Source: Cecembia calidifontis (lineage in GTDB: Bacteria; Bacteroidota; Bacteroidia; Cytophagales; Cyclobacteriaceae). Taken from it: a stretch of DNA of 64,000 nucleotides. Below the pieces are notes generated by a model. The model saw nothing but the letters and a program-made list of their open reading frames with translations. It was not told the origin of the DNA and searched no databases. The first letter of the stretch is position 1; each line of letters begins with the position of its first letter. The stretch lies in assembly GCF_004216715.1 (NCBI RefSeq), contig NZ_SGXG01000001.1, forward strand, positions 3,704,501-3,768,500, given 5' to 3'. A program made the position numbers and the translations under genes. Positions 1-7,982 of the stretch are shown here, in pieces.

Positions 1-237
1 TGGGACTCTGATTTCAGCTTCCCCAAATGTGTTTTTTATTGTTTTGGTGGAATAGCCGTTCCTTGAATTGGGATTATCGGAATTCTGATGCTTTTCATAG
101 CCAAGATGGGCATCCAGCTCGCCTTCAAGCATTTTCTCAACGGCTCTTTTCTGAAGCTGTTGAAGGAAGGAATTAAGCTCCCCGGCAGTCCTGAACTGCT
201 TGAGGAAGTCATCATTTAGGAGATCTTCTTTTTTCAT
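1..237 (-). CDS. IS256-family (mutator-type) transposase, N-terminal part
   Basis: This reading frame begins with ATG at 237 and runs off the window after 79 codons. The visible residues (MKKEDLLNDDFLKQF... then AVEKMLEGELDAHLGY, then NSRNGYSTKT) match the conserved N-terminus of IS256/mutator-type DDE transposases: a short helical leader, the 'LEGELDAHLGY' segment and the 'RNGYS.KT' segment. The catalytic DDE core lies beyond the window, so it cannot be judged whether the element is intact. The family call comes from the motif string and is quite firm; activity is not assessable. Confidence 0.88.
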   Translation of the reverse strand, partial: MKKEDLLNDDFLKQFRTAGELNSFLQQLQKRAVEKMLEGELDAHLGYEKHQNSDNPNSRNGYSTKTIKNTFGEAEIRVP

Positions 238-307
238 TTTTGTAATCTGTGTGTTATAAAGGTAAGAAATTGTCCACACACAGACCGGGGGGCGCCTACC
301 GCGGGTT

Positions 308-357
308 CCTCAAATTCCCTGTGCGATTTCTTCTAAATCACACAGAGAATTTCGAGG
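308..357. repeat. Imperfect stem-loop in the leader of the IS256-like element
   Basis: The arms 312-329 and 335-352 match at 16 of 18 positions around a 5-nt loop (CTTCT), and the pairing extends outward with one bulge (CCTC/GAGG). It lies between the transposase start and the presumed element end. It may be part of the element's terminus or a structure limiting read-through; neither role is shown by sequence alone. Confidence 0.5.
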
Positions 358-413
358 TTTAACTTTAACTTCGTAAGTAGTGAAACCAACTTACACAGTT
401 TGTGTCATAGTCC

Positions 414-642
414 CGATTAATATGATGCCCAATATAATATTTGATGGATTTTTCCTGTATCCGTTTACGATAAGGATAAAACCAACAAGTTATCCTATTA
501 ATTGAGAATTCAGATAAACAAGATTTTTCCAATCCAGCGAAATTTCCATAAAAAACTATTGGTTTCATACCATAAAGACAGGTATAAAAATCAATAATTT
601 TAAGACAGTAAACAATATCTAAGGGATAACTTCTTCTAAATA
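414..642. other. AT-rich region without a supported gene
   Basis: This stretch lies between the IS256-like element end and the stop of the broken DUF6515-like gene. A 67-codon minus-strand frame (365-568) crosses the presumed IS edge and resembles nothing recognisable, so it was not called. No terminator with a clear U-tract was found. Confidence 0.5.
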
Positions 643-1065
643 TTATTCTTCCTCTAGCTCAATATACACTACCTCATACATATTTCGTCCATTGACCTGA
701 ACCGGCTGATAATAGGTTTCCCCAAAGCGGATCAAGGTCCTATCCCCAATTTTCACCTCTTCTCCTCCTTCAGAAAGGTTTTCGACAAGAGTTCCTGCTA
801 CAGGAGGCACCACCCTAAATCCATTGGGCGTCTCTTCAAAAAAGGCTCCTCCCCAGTAAAAATTGTACTCATTTTCACCAATCTCGACTCTTTCAAAGTT
901 GTCAGGGATCCGGCTTACCTCTGCACCTAACGGGGCAGGAACTACCACATAGCCTTCATCATCTTTCTGATAGAATATACCGTCAACATAATGGTATTCA
1001 TTGATGACATTAGTTACATTGGTCACGTTCGTCACGTTTGTCACATTCGTTATATTGGTTTCATT
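643..1065 (-). pseudogene. DUF6515-like secreted protein, C-terminal fragment (gene split by IS1380)
   Basis: This is the 3' part (140 codons plus stop) of the gene whose 5' part is at 2735-3577. It begins with repeated Thr-Asn-Val tripeptides, then has two related modules of about 45 residues (YHYVDGIFYQKDDEGYVVV and YNFYWGGAFFEETPNGFRVV) of the type seen in Bacteroidota DUF6515-like proteins. Removing the IS element (1071-2734) and one copy of its 5-bp duplication GACTA joins the halves in frame, reading ...INVVNETNITNV..., to give 421 residues. An ATG at 1044 could in principle start a separate 133-residue protein, but that product would lack a signal peptide. The family name is from motif memory and moderately sure; the interruption is certain. 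Confidence 0.85.
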
Positions 1066-1303
1066 GACTACCTAAAATCCGCAGGATTTTAGTTTGGAGA
1101 TTTGAATCTGCTTGTTTGTGTTCATTTTTGGTCTAGTTCGGGAATTTCTTCCCTTTGATTGAAGAGTGTTCATAGTTTTGAGACAATGGATTTTAGGTTT
1201 GAGGATAAAATGGACGGTTTTTTTCCTCAATTTTAATGGAAAAGGCATACCTCTTCCCTGTAAATCTTTATTTTTTGAGCTCCTGAGGGGTTTTTATCTG
1301 AAT

Positions 1304-2611
1304 TTAGTTCAAAATCGGCTTGTAATCCTTACTCGTGAACAGTTTGAGCACTTCTCTTCTTCCCGTTCTTATCCACTTGGCTGAAACAGTGATAAATCTG
1401 AAGATAAACTTCTTGAGCCTGTCGGTAGGCTTAAGCCAATCAACTTTTCTGGAATACTCTCCAATGATATAGGTGTAAAAATTGGCATACATAGCCGTCA
1501 TAAGCATAAAGGAGGTATTCTCTGCAAGGAACGAACAGGGCAACTTAGACCAGCCAAAGTCATTGTTGAGTACATCAAACAAGCGTTCGCTTGCACCCCG
1601 GGCGTTATAAAACCTTACAACAGCTTCATTGGACGATGTATGTTCATTGGTCAGAATAGCCCTGTAAGTAAATGCATCTCCACTAAACACATCTGCCTGC
1701 CCGTCTTTACGCCTGATTCTGGTAATGACCAGCCTGTAAGACCTGTCTTTACCGAAAGGTTTGTAGTCGGATAGGTCAGTAACTTCCATTTCCTGTACAC
1801 CCAAACGTATTTTCTGCCACTTCTCAGGGGCTATACTTCCAAGGATATTATCCAGTTTGGCACATCTGTTTGCCCGTATATAAAAGCTTTCGGTATGTGC
1901 TTCCAGTGTGCGGAGAACTTCTTCCTGATAGGATGCTGAATCGGCTCTGAACCTTCCGATACGGATATTTTCATTGGTAAGCTGCCCAAACATGCGTGTA
2001 AGTGTATCAGCCTGCAAATATTTGGCCTGACTGTTGCCATTTCTGCCCTCTACGTACACAGGAATGGCCTGTGAAAATTCAGGATGTGCTATGGAAGCTA
2101 CACCTGGCTGATATCCATAGACGTGTTTATATGTCTTTTTTGAATCGTACTTTTCAGTTGGAATGACGGTGTTGTCATAATCGAGGTCGTAAGCAACACC
2201 TGACTTGAGTAATCCGGTCTTACAAGCTGATTTTAACAACAAGCTGTTGAGTTTTCCATTGATATTAAATTCATGGCTTACTCCACTGGACGGATTTATA
2301 AAGAGTTCTGTATCAACAGCAAGCTCTTTGATACCTCTCAGAATTGTATCGGCACTGCATACTGAAAATGAAGGGACCTGTTCAAGTGCGTCTCTCAAGT
2401 GAACATTGATATCTTCAGTACAGTCGCCACCATTAAAGAAAATAGCCATATGATTGGCGAAAATGTCACTGTATGAAAACCCTCCCCTTAAGGCTCTAAC
2501 CCCCAATTGATTATCAATGAGTTCTGGGAGACCAGAATTTTTGAAAGAGTTAAAAACAAAATTAAAACCTCCGAAAGGTGTGATTTTTTCTGTCGAATTC
2601 GTAATTTTCAT
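1304..2611 (-). CDS. IS1380-family transposase (copy 1)
   Basis: A DDE transposase of 435 residues catalysing cut-and-paste movement of the surrounding element. Recognisable parts are the N-terminal 'GLPELIDNQLG..' segment, the 'GFSYSDIFANHMAIFFNGGDC' region cut here into two phrases for brevity, and a C-terminal 'FLAENTSFMLMTAMYANF' segment typical of this family. The protein reads the same as the copy at 24528-25835. The start is placed at ATG 2611 (MKITNSTEK). The frame stays open 28 codons further upstream in this copy, but copy 2 has a TGA in that extension, so the longer version is not the real protein. No frameshift or internal stop is visible, so the enzyme may be active. Confidence 0.92.
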   Translation of the reverse strand: MKITNSTEKITPFGGFNFVFNSFKNSGLPELIDNQLGVRALRGGFSYSDIFANHMAIFFNGGDCTEDINVHLRDALEQVPSFSVCSADTILRGIKELAVDTELFINPSSGVSHEFNINGKLNSLLLKSACKTGLLKSGVAYDLDYDNTVIPTEKYDSKKTYKHVYGYQPGVASIAHPEFSQAIPVYVEGRNGNSQAKYLQADTLTRMFGQLTNENIRIGRFRADSASYQEEVLRTLEAHTESFYIRANRCAKLDNILGSIAPEKWQKIRLGVQEMEVTDLSDYKPFGKDRSYRLVITRIRRKDGQADVFSGDAFTYRAILTNEHTSSNEAVVRFYNARGASERLFDVLNNDFGWSKLPCSFLAENTSFMLMTAMYANFYTYIIGEYSRKVDWLKPTDRLKKFIFRFITVSAKWIRTGRREVLKLFTSKDYKPILN

Positions 2612-2652
2612 ACCGCTTATCAAGGATGTGTGGTAACACCTAAATAAGTGAA

Positions 2653-2713
2653 AAAAAACGAGCCGGAAAAGCCTGAATTGAATAAATTCAGCCACTTTTT
2701 CGGCTTTTTTTAA
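2653..2713. terminator. Bidirectional terminator-like hairpin at the upstream edge of IS1380 copy 1
   Basis: The arms 2661-2679 (AGCCGGAAAAG...) and 2685-2705 (...CTTTTTCGGCT) form a long, slightly mismatched stem. There is a T-run on one side (from 2704) and an A-run on the other (2651-2658), so it can act in both directions. It lies between the element end and the transposase start, where it could shield the transposase from outside transcription. The same structure is in copy 2. Confidence 0.6.
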
Positions 2714-2728
2714 ATCCGCCCTGCGGAT

Positions 2729-3577
2729 TTAAGGGACTACATTGATGACCTGGGCCTGAGGTGGAAGCATGGGCACATGGAATCCCCAGGGATGCCACAT
2801 AGGACCCCAGAAAAAGGGTCTAAAGGGAAACCAAAAGAATGAATGAAAAGCAAAAACCCTCATCCCTCCCCACATAAAGGGAGGTCTCATCATCATGGGG
2901 TGCATCATGTTCACCCTTACGACGGTGTTGCGCTGTGCATTGATATTGATATTGTTATTATTGCCGATATTGATATTATTTCCTCCGGGCCGGGAAGGCC
3001 TACCGACATTATTGCCTCCCGGATTTCTGTTGCCATCCCGGATATTTCCCCTATCTGCTCCTCCCCTGTCATTCCCTCCTCTAGTAGCTGTCCTGTTCCC
3101 TGTTCTGTCATTGCCAGCTTGATTTCCCCTATTAATATCTCCCCTATTTCTTTGATCCCTGGCAGAATTGATTGAGCGGTCTTGGGTGGCATTTTGTGTA
3201 TTTACCCTCCTTTCCGGGGAACGCTGCGCACCACCATTGATATTTCCCCTTTGGGATGGATTGCTCATGTTAGGATTACCAGGTCTGTTGCTCGGTGCCG
3301 TACTTGGCCTATTGGACGGCATAGTGGAAGGTCTTGAAGAAGGCGCTGTGGCAGGCCGTGAAGGAGGAGAGGCAGGTCTAGCAGCAGCACCTCCTCCTGT
3401 GGCAGGCCTAGACATATTTCCACCTCCTCCCGGTGAAGCAGCCCTTGGAGCCCCTGCAGACCGGGCAGCAGAAGGATGGTTCATCCGTTGGGCTTCAAGT
3501 ATGGCAGGATGTACAAAAAAGAAAATAAGGAGGAATGCGAATAAATATAATTTATGGACGCGATTGGCTGTTTTCAT
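2729..3577 (-). pseudogene. DUF6515-like secreted protein, N-terminal fragment (gene split by IS1380)
   Basis: The 5' part of the broken gene starts with a signal peptide (hydrophobic LYLFAFLLIFFFVHP, cleavage near LEAQ). About 170 residues of low-complexity Ser/Pro/Gly/Arg/Asn-rich sequence follow (repeated RPS, NRP, RGN units). Then comes an aromatic, Met/Pro-rich stretch (MHPMMMRPPFMWGGMR, FFWFPFRPFFWGPMW). The native sequence ends at 2735 with ...INVV; the stop at 2729-2731 is supplied by the IS end. The ATG overlaps the stop of the upstream DUF2092-like gene by 4 nt, so the two were probably translated together. The product was probably exported to the periplasm or surface. Function is unknown. 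Confidence 0.85.
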
Positions 3578-4329
3578 TGCTCAGGACTGTTAATGTATGT
3601 GGATGATTTCGAAAGGATGCTGATTCTAGAGGCACTTTCCGGCACAACAAACTCAAACATCGCATCAGGAAGTACGGGGTTCAATACCCAATTGGAAAAT
3701 ACACCCTCAAACTGTAGGGGCTTATCGTTAGTAAGGTCATGGATCAAATAGCGTATGGGCAATGCGAAGGTATCATTGCTGATCCAGATCTGTACATTGG
3801 TCTCCTTTCCATACGCTACAATATGATGGACTTCTACCCCATTGATTTTGACTAATCCTTCATAGCTTACCCTTTCATGGGTACCCAATAAATCATCTGT
3901 AAAACCCGGATAAAAAAAATCCGCTGCAGGATACTCCAAATCATATTCTCGGTATACAAAATCAATAGTTTCTGTAATATTATCCGGTGTTTCAATAAAT
4001 CCATATTGATTGGTGTTCACTGCGTAATACAGTAACATATCCCCATTGTACCAGTACCCTGTTTTACCTTTAGATCCTTCGTTTAAGACATGCATTTTAT
4101 CAGGTCCGGCCATATACACTTCAAGCTTGTAAAAATCCTTCAAATAGCCCTTTTCCTGGTCAAATTTTTCTGTGGAGGTATGCACTGTAAAACTACAGGA
4201 ATTAAGGTTGCCTATGATTTCGCTCATCCTGTCCAAAATGATTACCGCACCCGGATCCACATGGTATTCCTGAGCCCTTACTTGAACAAGCGGGCTGCAA
4301 ATCAAGACAAACAAGAATATTTTTTTCAT
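3574..4329 (-). CDS. DUF2092-like periplasmic protein
   Basis: A secreted protein of about 251 residues. The N-terminus MKKIFLFVLICSPLVQVRAQ is a signal peptide, which favours the ATG at 4329 over the one 7 codons upstream (4350). The mature part has a lipoprotein-carrier-like pattern (LDRMSEIIGNLNSCSFTV, then TGYWYNGDMLLYYAV, then YEGLVKINGVEVHHIVAYG) typical of DUF2092 proteins, which resemble LolA/LolB folds. It overlaps the downstream DUF6515-like gene by 4 nt, suggesting an operon in which the second gene is now broken. The DUF assignment is from memory of the motif layout. The ligand is unknown. Confidence 0.72.
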   Translation of the reverse strand: MKKIFLFVLICSPLVQVRAQEYHVDPGAVIILDRMSEIIGNLNSCSFTVHTSTEKFDQEKGYLKDFYKLEVYMAGPDKMHVLNEGSKGKTGYWYNGDMLLYYAVNTNQYGFIETPDNITETIDFVYREYDLEYPAADFFYPGFTDDLLGTHERVSYEGLVKINGVEVHHIVAYGKETNVQIWISNDTFALPIRYLIHDLTNDKPLQFEGVFSNWVLNPVLPDAMFEFVVPESASRISILSKSSTYINSPEQ

Positions 4330-4566
4330 CAGGAAGCATTTTCTTTCCATAAAGTTAAATCAAGATCAACGGATAACATGAAATGAAAAGTTATGCGCCA
4401 TCAGATTATTGCAAACAATTCATAAATTTTGGCAAGGAGGTACCCATCAACCTTTCGTGTTATCAAATTATATCAGAATTTCAATTTGGATAACAACAAT
4501 CTCTTTCTAGCATTTGAAATATTCTAAGAAGCCTCTGCTTAATAAAATCAACTAAAATAAAAAAAC

Positions 4567-5028
4567 ATGAAAACCAGATTCATTTTAATTGCAGCATTGC
4601 TTTTAAGTCCCGCATTCCTACATGCACAATCTATTGATGATGAAATCACCCTGATTCAAAGTGCTTTCGGCATGGAAAAAAGGGCTTTGATCGAAGAGTA
4701 TATGGGATATGACCGAAACGCCCAATTCTGGAACGTTTACAATAATTATGAAACTGAGCGAAGATCAATTATCAGGGAAAGAATAAAAACCATCAATGAA
4801 TATCTGGAAAAATTTGACAAACTCAGCGATTCGGATGCAGATGCTATCACTAAATCCATTATCCGCAATAATGCTGAGATAGCTGCCCTGCACAGAAAAT
4901 ATCACAAACAATTCAACAAGGTGGTTTCACCAATAGAAACAGCAAAATTCTTACAATTGGATAGTTATATCCAAAACACCATTCTCCTTGCCATCTCCGA
5001 AAGCCTGCCTTTCATAGGTGAAAAATAG
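4567..5028 (+). CDS. Conserved secreted alpha-helical protein, function unknown
   Basis: A protein of 153 residues with a clear signal peptide (MKTRFILIAALLLSPAFLHAQ). The remainder is highly charged and predicted helical, with RRSIIRERIKTINEYLEKFDKL and a later LHRKYHKQFNKVVSPIETAKFLQLDSYIQ pattern read in pieces. This layout resembles small Spy/CpxP-like periplasmic helical proteins, but no LTxxQ motif is present, so it is not assigned to that family. It stands alone, divergent from the DUF2092 gene, and ends at a strong bidirectional terminator. Confidence 0.7.
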   Translation: MKTRFILIAALLLSPAFLHAQSIDDEITLIQSAFGMEKRALIEEYMGYDRNAQFWNVYNNYETERRSIIRERIKTINEYLEKFDKLSDSDADAITKSIIRNNAEIAALHRKYHKQFNKVVSPIETAKFLQLDSYIQNTILLAISESLPFIGEK

Positions 5029-5043
5029 TGTTCAATTAGCCTA

Positions 5044-5088
5044 AAATAAAACAGGCTGTCTTTTAAAAAGGGACAGCCTGTTTTATTT
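5044..5088. terminator. Bidirectional intrinsic terminator
   Basis: A perfect 17-bp stem (5044-5060 with 5072-5088) has the core ACAGGCTGTC/GACAGCCTGT and flanking A and T runs. It ends both the plus-strand secreted-protein gene and the minus-strand TRAP operon. Confidence 0.88.
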
Positions 5089-5091
5089 CAA

Positions 5092-6387
5092 TTACAAACC
5101 AAATAGTCTTGGCAACCACAAAGTTAATCCCGGCCACAGCGTCACCACAATCAGTCCCAAAATCATAGCAATAAAGAAGGGTATCAATGGCTTAACAGCT
5201 TTTTGTATACTCATTTGGGCTACCTGAACCCCAAGGAAGAGTACCGAACCCACAGGCGGGGTACAAAGCCCAATACACAGGTTCAAAATCATGATGATTC
5301 CAAAATGCACAGGATCCACACCCAAGGCGGTGACAACTGGCAAAAAGATCGGGGTGAATATCAAAACCGCCGGAGTCATATCCATAAATATCCCCACAAA
5401 TAGCAACAACAAATTGATAATGATCAAAATGACGAAAATATTGTCGCTTAAGGATAATAGGGCTTCACTAATGGATTGGGGGATATCCTCACTGGACATC
5501 ACCCAGGACATACTCATAGAGGTAGACACCAAAAGCAAAACCACAGCGGTCGTCTCAGAGGACTTCAGCAAAATAGCAGGCAAATCTTTTACCTTCAATT
5601 CTTTGTAGAAAAAAGACAATGCCAAAGTATAAACGACTGCAATGGCCGAAGCTTCTGTTGCCGTAAAAACCCCTGCTACAATGCCGCCGATTACAATAAA
5701 CAGTAAAAGCAAAGCAGGAAATGCCCTGACTGATTTTTGCACCAATTCCTTAAATGAACTTACTTCTCCCGGAGGAAGATTGTGTTTTTTGATAAAAATC
5801 GCAGCCGTAAGCATCAGCACCAGTCCAATAAAAATCCCAGGAATGTAACCTGCAACGAAAAGGGCTGCAATAGAAACCCCTCCCGATGCCAGAGAATATA
5901 CTATCAGTATGTTAGATGGGGGAATTATCAGACCGGTAGTGGAAGAAGTAATGTTAACCGCTGCTCCCAATCCCTTGGGATAACCTTCCTGTTCCATCCT
6001 TTTACCCAAAATCCCACCTATGGCAGATACAGCTGCTGCAGCAGAACCCGCAATGGCCCCGAAGAGCATGGCTGCAATCACATTCACGTACAACAGGCCC
6101 CCAGGCAATTTCCCTGTCATGGCTTTTGCCAGTTCAATCAGACGGTTGGCTATTCCGCCCCGGTTCATAATTTCACCTGCCAACACAAAAAATGGAATGG
6201 CCAATAAGGCAAAACTATCCAATCCCGTTCCCATCCGTTGTGCAATGGTGGTAGCCGAGGGTAAGGCTGCTACAGATACCAAAAGGGTGAGAAAACTCGA
6301 GATCCCAAGACTCCAGGCCACAGGAACCCCAATGCCCATTAATGTAATAAAAGATAATACCAGAATGATAATGCTGATGTATTCCAT
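5092..6387 (-). CDS. dctM: TRAP transporter large permease (DctM-type)
   Basis: The 431-residue integral membrane subunit carries the ion-coupled transport path of a tripartite ATP-independent periplasmic transporter. About 12 hydrophobic segments run the whole length. Family features include MGTGLDSFALLAIPFFVLAG cut at the conserved FxLLAIPFF region, the NRGGIANRL phrase, and a late FVGIFMDMTPAVLIFTPIF segment. It is the last gene of an operon running kdgK, eda, dctP, dctQ, dctM, with 3 nt between dctQ and dctM. The context implies that the substrate is an acidic sugar or keto-acid such as a hexuronate or 2,3-diketo-gulonate, as for YiaN/UehB relatives. The exact substrate cannot be read from the permease. 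Confidence 0.93.
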   Translation of the reverse strand: MEYISIIILVLSFITLMGIGVPVAWSLGISSFLTLLVSVAALPSATTIAQRMGTGLDSFALLAIPFFVLAGEIMNRGGIANRLIELAKAMTGKLPGGLLYVNVIAAMLFGAIAGSAAAAVSAIGGILGKRMEQEGYPKGLGAAVNITSSTTGLIIPPSNILIVYSLASGGVSIAALFVAGYIPGIFIGLVLMLTAAIFIKKHNLPPGEVSSFKELVQKSVRAFPALLLLFIVIGGIVAGVFTATEASAIAVVYTLALSFFYKELKVKDLPAILLKSSETTAVVLLLVSTSMSMSWVMSSEDIPQSISEALLSLSDNIFVILIIINLLLLFVGIFMDMTPAVLIFTPIFLPVVTALGVDPVHFGIIMILNLCIGLCTPPVGSVLFLGVQVAQMSIQKAVKPLIPFFIAMILGLIVVTLWPGLTLWLPRLFGL

Positions 6388-6390
6388 GAG

Positions 6391-6876
6391 CTATTGGGCT
6401 TTAAGAGAAGGGATCTGTTGTTTTATCTGATAAATCTGATAATAAGCTACAATAAAACCACTTACGGGAATGATACTGTACACATAGGCCAGGGGCAATT
6501 GAAGTGTGGCTGATTTTTGCTCCAAAATAAAGGTGATATAAACCAGGTTGCTTCCCCCTAACACCATTACCAAAAAGGCAAAAAATAAAACTAGCCCATA
6601 AATGAAAATCATCAGCTTAGCCTTGGCTCTTCCCACCAATTTTTGAGGTAAAATATCAATGGCCAAATGCTGGTCCTGACCGGCAACATAAGCAGCTCCC
6701 AACATGCCTAACCAGATGAGCATATACCTGGAGAGCTCATCCGTAAAGGAACTCGGATTTTGGAAAACATACCGGGAAACCACCTGCCAGGTCACGTTGA
6801 GTACCATGATGGCCATTAGTAAAATGAGCAGTCCTGCCACAATTTTGTCCAAGTTTGATTTGAAGGATAAATTCAT
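6391..6876 (-). CDS. dctQ: TRAP transporter small permease (DctQ-type)
   Basis: The 161-residue small membrane subunit of the TRAP system has four predicted transmembrane segments. It has the family motif around 'WQVVSRYVFQNPSSFTDELSRYML', read as WQVVSRYV, then FTDELSRY, then IWLGMLGAA. It forms the inner-membrane complex with DctM. It is separated from dctM by 3 nt and from dctP by about 89 nt. Confidence 0.92.
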   Translation of the reverse strand: MNLSFKSNLDKIVAGLLILLMAIMVLNVTWQVVSRYVFQNPSSFTDELSRYMLIWLGMLGAAYVAGQDQHLAIDILPQKLVGRAKAKLMIFIYGLVLFFAFLVMVLGGSNLVYITFILEQKSATLQLPLAYVYSIIPVSGFIVAYYQIYQIKQQIPSLKAQ

Positions 6877-6965
6877 TGACTCTTCTTTAAAACATGATTT
6901 TCAATATTGATTCCCCCTACCGCTATCTTTCCTCCCCATTTAATAAAATTCCCTTTGTACTGATA

Positions 6966-7982
6966 TTAACTGCCTATTTTACGGATTTCTTCAATGATGG
7001 CATAGAGTTCAGGCTGGCTTGTTTTGAAGTTGTCATACATGACCTCCACCGCCTGCCGAAATCCAGATTGATCGGGATAAGTAATGGTAACCCCGGCTTT
7101 TTCCATTTCTCTCAAGGACAATTCTACAGATGCTGCCCAGAGTTTGTATTGGTATTCCGCTGATTCATCAGCTGCCTCCTGAATCCACTGTTTCTCTTCT
7201 TCATCCAAACTGTCCCACACTTTTGTACTGATCACTACCACATCTGGTATTGCTGTATGCTCATTGATGGAATAGAATTTACAAACCTCATAATGCCTGG
7301 AAGTATAAAGGCTGGGAGGATTGTTTTCAGCTGCATCCACGATCCCTTGCTGAAGTGCGGTATACAACTCCCCATAAGAAATTGGTGTAGGTGAGCCTCC
7401 AAAACTCTTGATCATATTGGTGGCCATATTACTCTCCAAAACCCTGATTTTTAATCCTTTTAGATCTTCAGGAGATTCAATGGGTTTAGTTTTGGAATAA
7501 AAGGATCTTTTGCCTGCATCATAATAGCAAAGGCCTCTCAACCAATATTTCTCACTTTCAAGAAGCAATTTTTTTCCAATTGACCCTTTTAACACCTCAT
7601 CCCTGTGCTCATCATCTTTGAAAAGATAGGGCATGGATAAAACCTGCATGGCCGGAGCGAAACTTTCCAATGTAGCCGAAGACACCTTGGTCATGCCCAG
7701 ACTACCGATCTGTAACAGTTCCACCAGCTCCCTTTCTGTGCCCAACTGCTGATTGGGATAAACCTTCACAATCATCCTTCCCTCCGATTTTTCAGCAATT
7801 CTTTCAGCCATGTAGACCATGGCCTCATGCACAGGATGCGTTACTCCAAGACCATGTCCCATTTTGATGATCCTGATCCCTCCGGGCCCCTGACAGGTTG
7901 TAAAAAAAAGAAGGGCAAAACATCCGATTACCAATCTTTGGATCACTTTACCCCAATATTTTTTCCCAGTTTCTTTGATCAT
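6966..7982 (-). CDS. dctP: TRAP transporter solute-binding lipoprotein (DctP-type)
   Basis: The 338-residue extracytoplasmic binding protein delivers the acidic substrate to DctQM. The N-terminus is basic, then hydrophobic, and ends in FFTTC with Cys30 as the likely lipid-attachment site. Bacteroidota often anchor these proteins as lipoproteins, although this lipobox is imperfect. The DctP core is present: LKGLKIRVLES with Arg180, the expected carboxylate-binding Arg, then SYGELYTALQQGIVDAAENN. The start overlaps the eda stop by 4 nt, which couples transport to the Entner-Doudoroff enzymes and supports a sugar-acid substrate. Confidence 0.92.
   Translation of the reverse strand: MIKETGKKYWGKVIQRLVIGCFALLFFTTCQGPGGIRIIKMGHGLGVTHPVHEAMVYMAERIAEKSEGRMIVKVYPNQQLGTERELVELLQIGSLGMTKVSSATLESFAPAMQVLSMPYLFKDDEHRDEVLKGSIGKKLLLESEKYWLRGLCYYDAGKRSFYSKTKPIESPEDLKGLKIRVLESNMATNMIKSFGGSPTPISYGELYTALQQGIVDAAENNPPSLYTSRHYEVCKFYSINEHTAIPDVVVISTKVWDSLDEEEKQWIQEAADESAEYQYKLWAASVELSLREMEKAGVTITYPDQSGFRQAVEVMYDNFKTSQPELYAIIEEIRKIGS

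Larger units (their letters stand above)
1..413 (-). mobile_element. IS256-family insertion sequence, left part only
   Basis: The element contains the truncated transposase plus a leader of about 175 bp upstream of it. The leader holds a long imperfect stem-loop (308-357) and a short inverted motif ACACA/TGTGT at 393-405, followed by the likely outer edge near 410-413 (CATAGTCCC). IS256-family elements carry terminal inverted repeats, but the opposite end is outside the window. The exact boundary and target duplication therefore cannot be fixed. Confidence 0.55.
1071..2734 (-). mobile_element. IS1380-family insertion sequence, copy 1 (complete)
   Basis: The element is 1,664 bp long. Its ends are CCTAAAATCCGCA at 1071 and, on the other strand, CCTTAAATCCGCA at 2734, forming imperfect terminal inverted repeats. 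It is flanked by the 5-bp target duplication GACTA at 1066-1070 and 2735-2739. Both the duplication size and a single transposase frame fit the IS1380 family. Each terminus can also fold into its own small hairpin (CTAAAATCC/GGATTTTAG and TTAAATCCGC/GCGGATTTAA). The sequence matches the copy at 24405-26069 almost throughout; I found one homopolymer length difference (7 versus 8 nt in the run at 1219-1225) and a clustered leader difference. It interrupts the DUF6515-like gene in the same orientation as that gene. Confidence 0.93.

Noticed and set aside
365..568. 67-codon minus-strand frame next to the IS256-like element
   Set aside because: It spans the presumed IS border, has no recognised family, no promoter and atypical composition; most likely a chance frame or a fragment.
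1166..1384. Plus-strand frame within IS1380 copy 1
   Set aside because: It overlaps the transposase end in antisense and the element's 3' region, and has no family features.
2612..2695. 28-codon N-terminal extension of transposase copy 1
   Set aside because: It contains the terminator-like hairpin, and the matching position in copy 2 has a TGA, so it is not part of the protein.
2843..3593. Several plus-strand frames opposite the DUF6515-like fragment
   Set aside because: They are antisense shadows of a low-complexity Gly/Pro/Arg-rich coding region that happens to lack stops.
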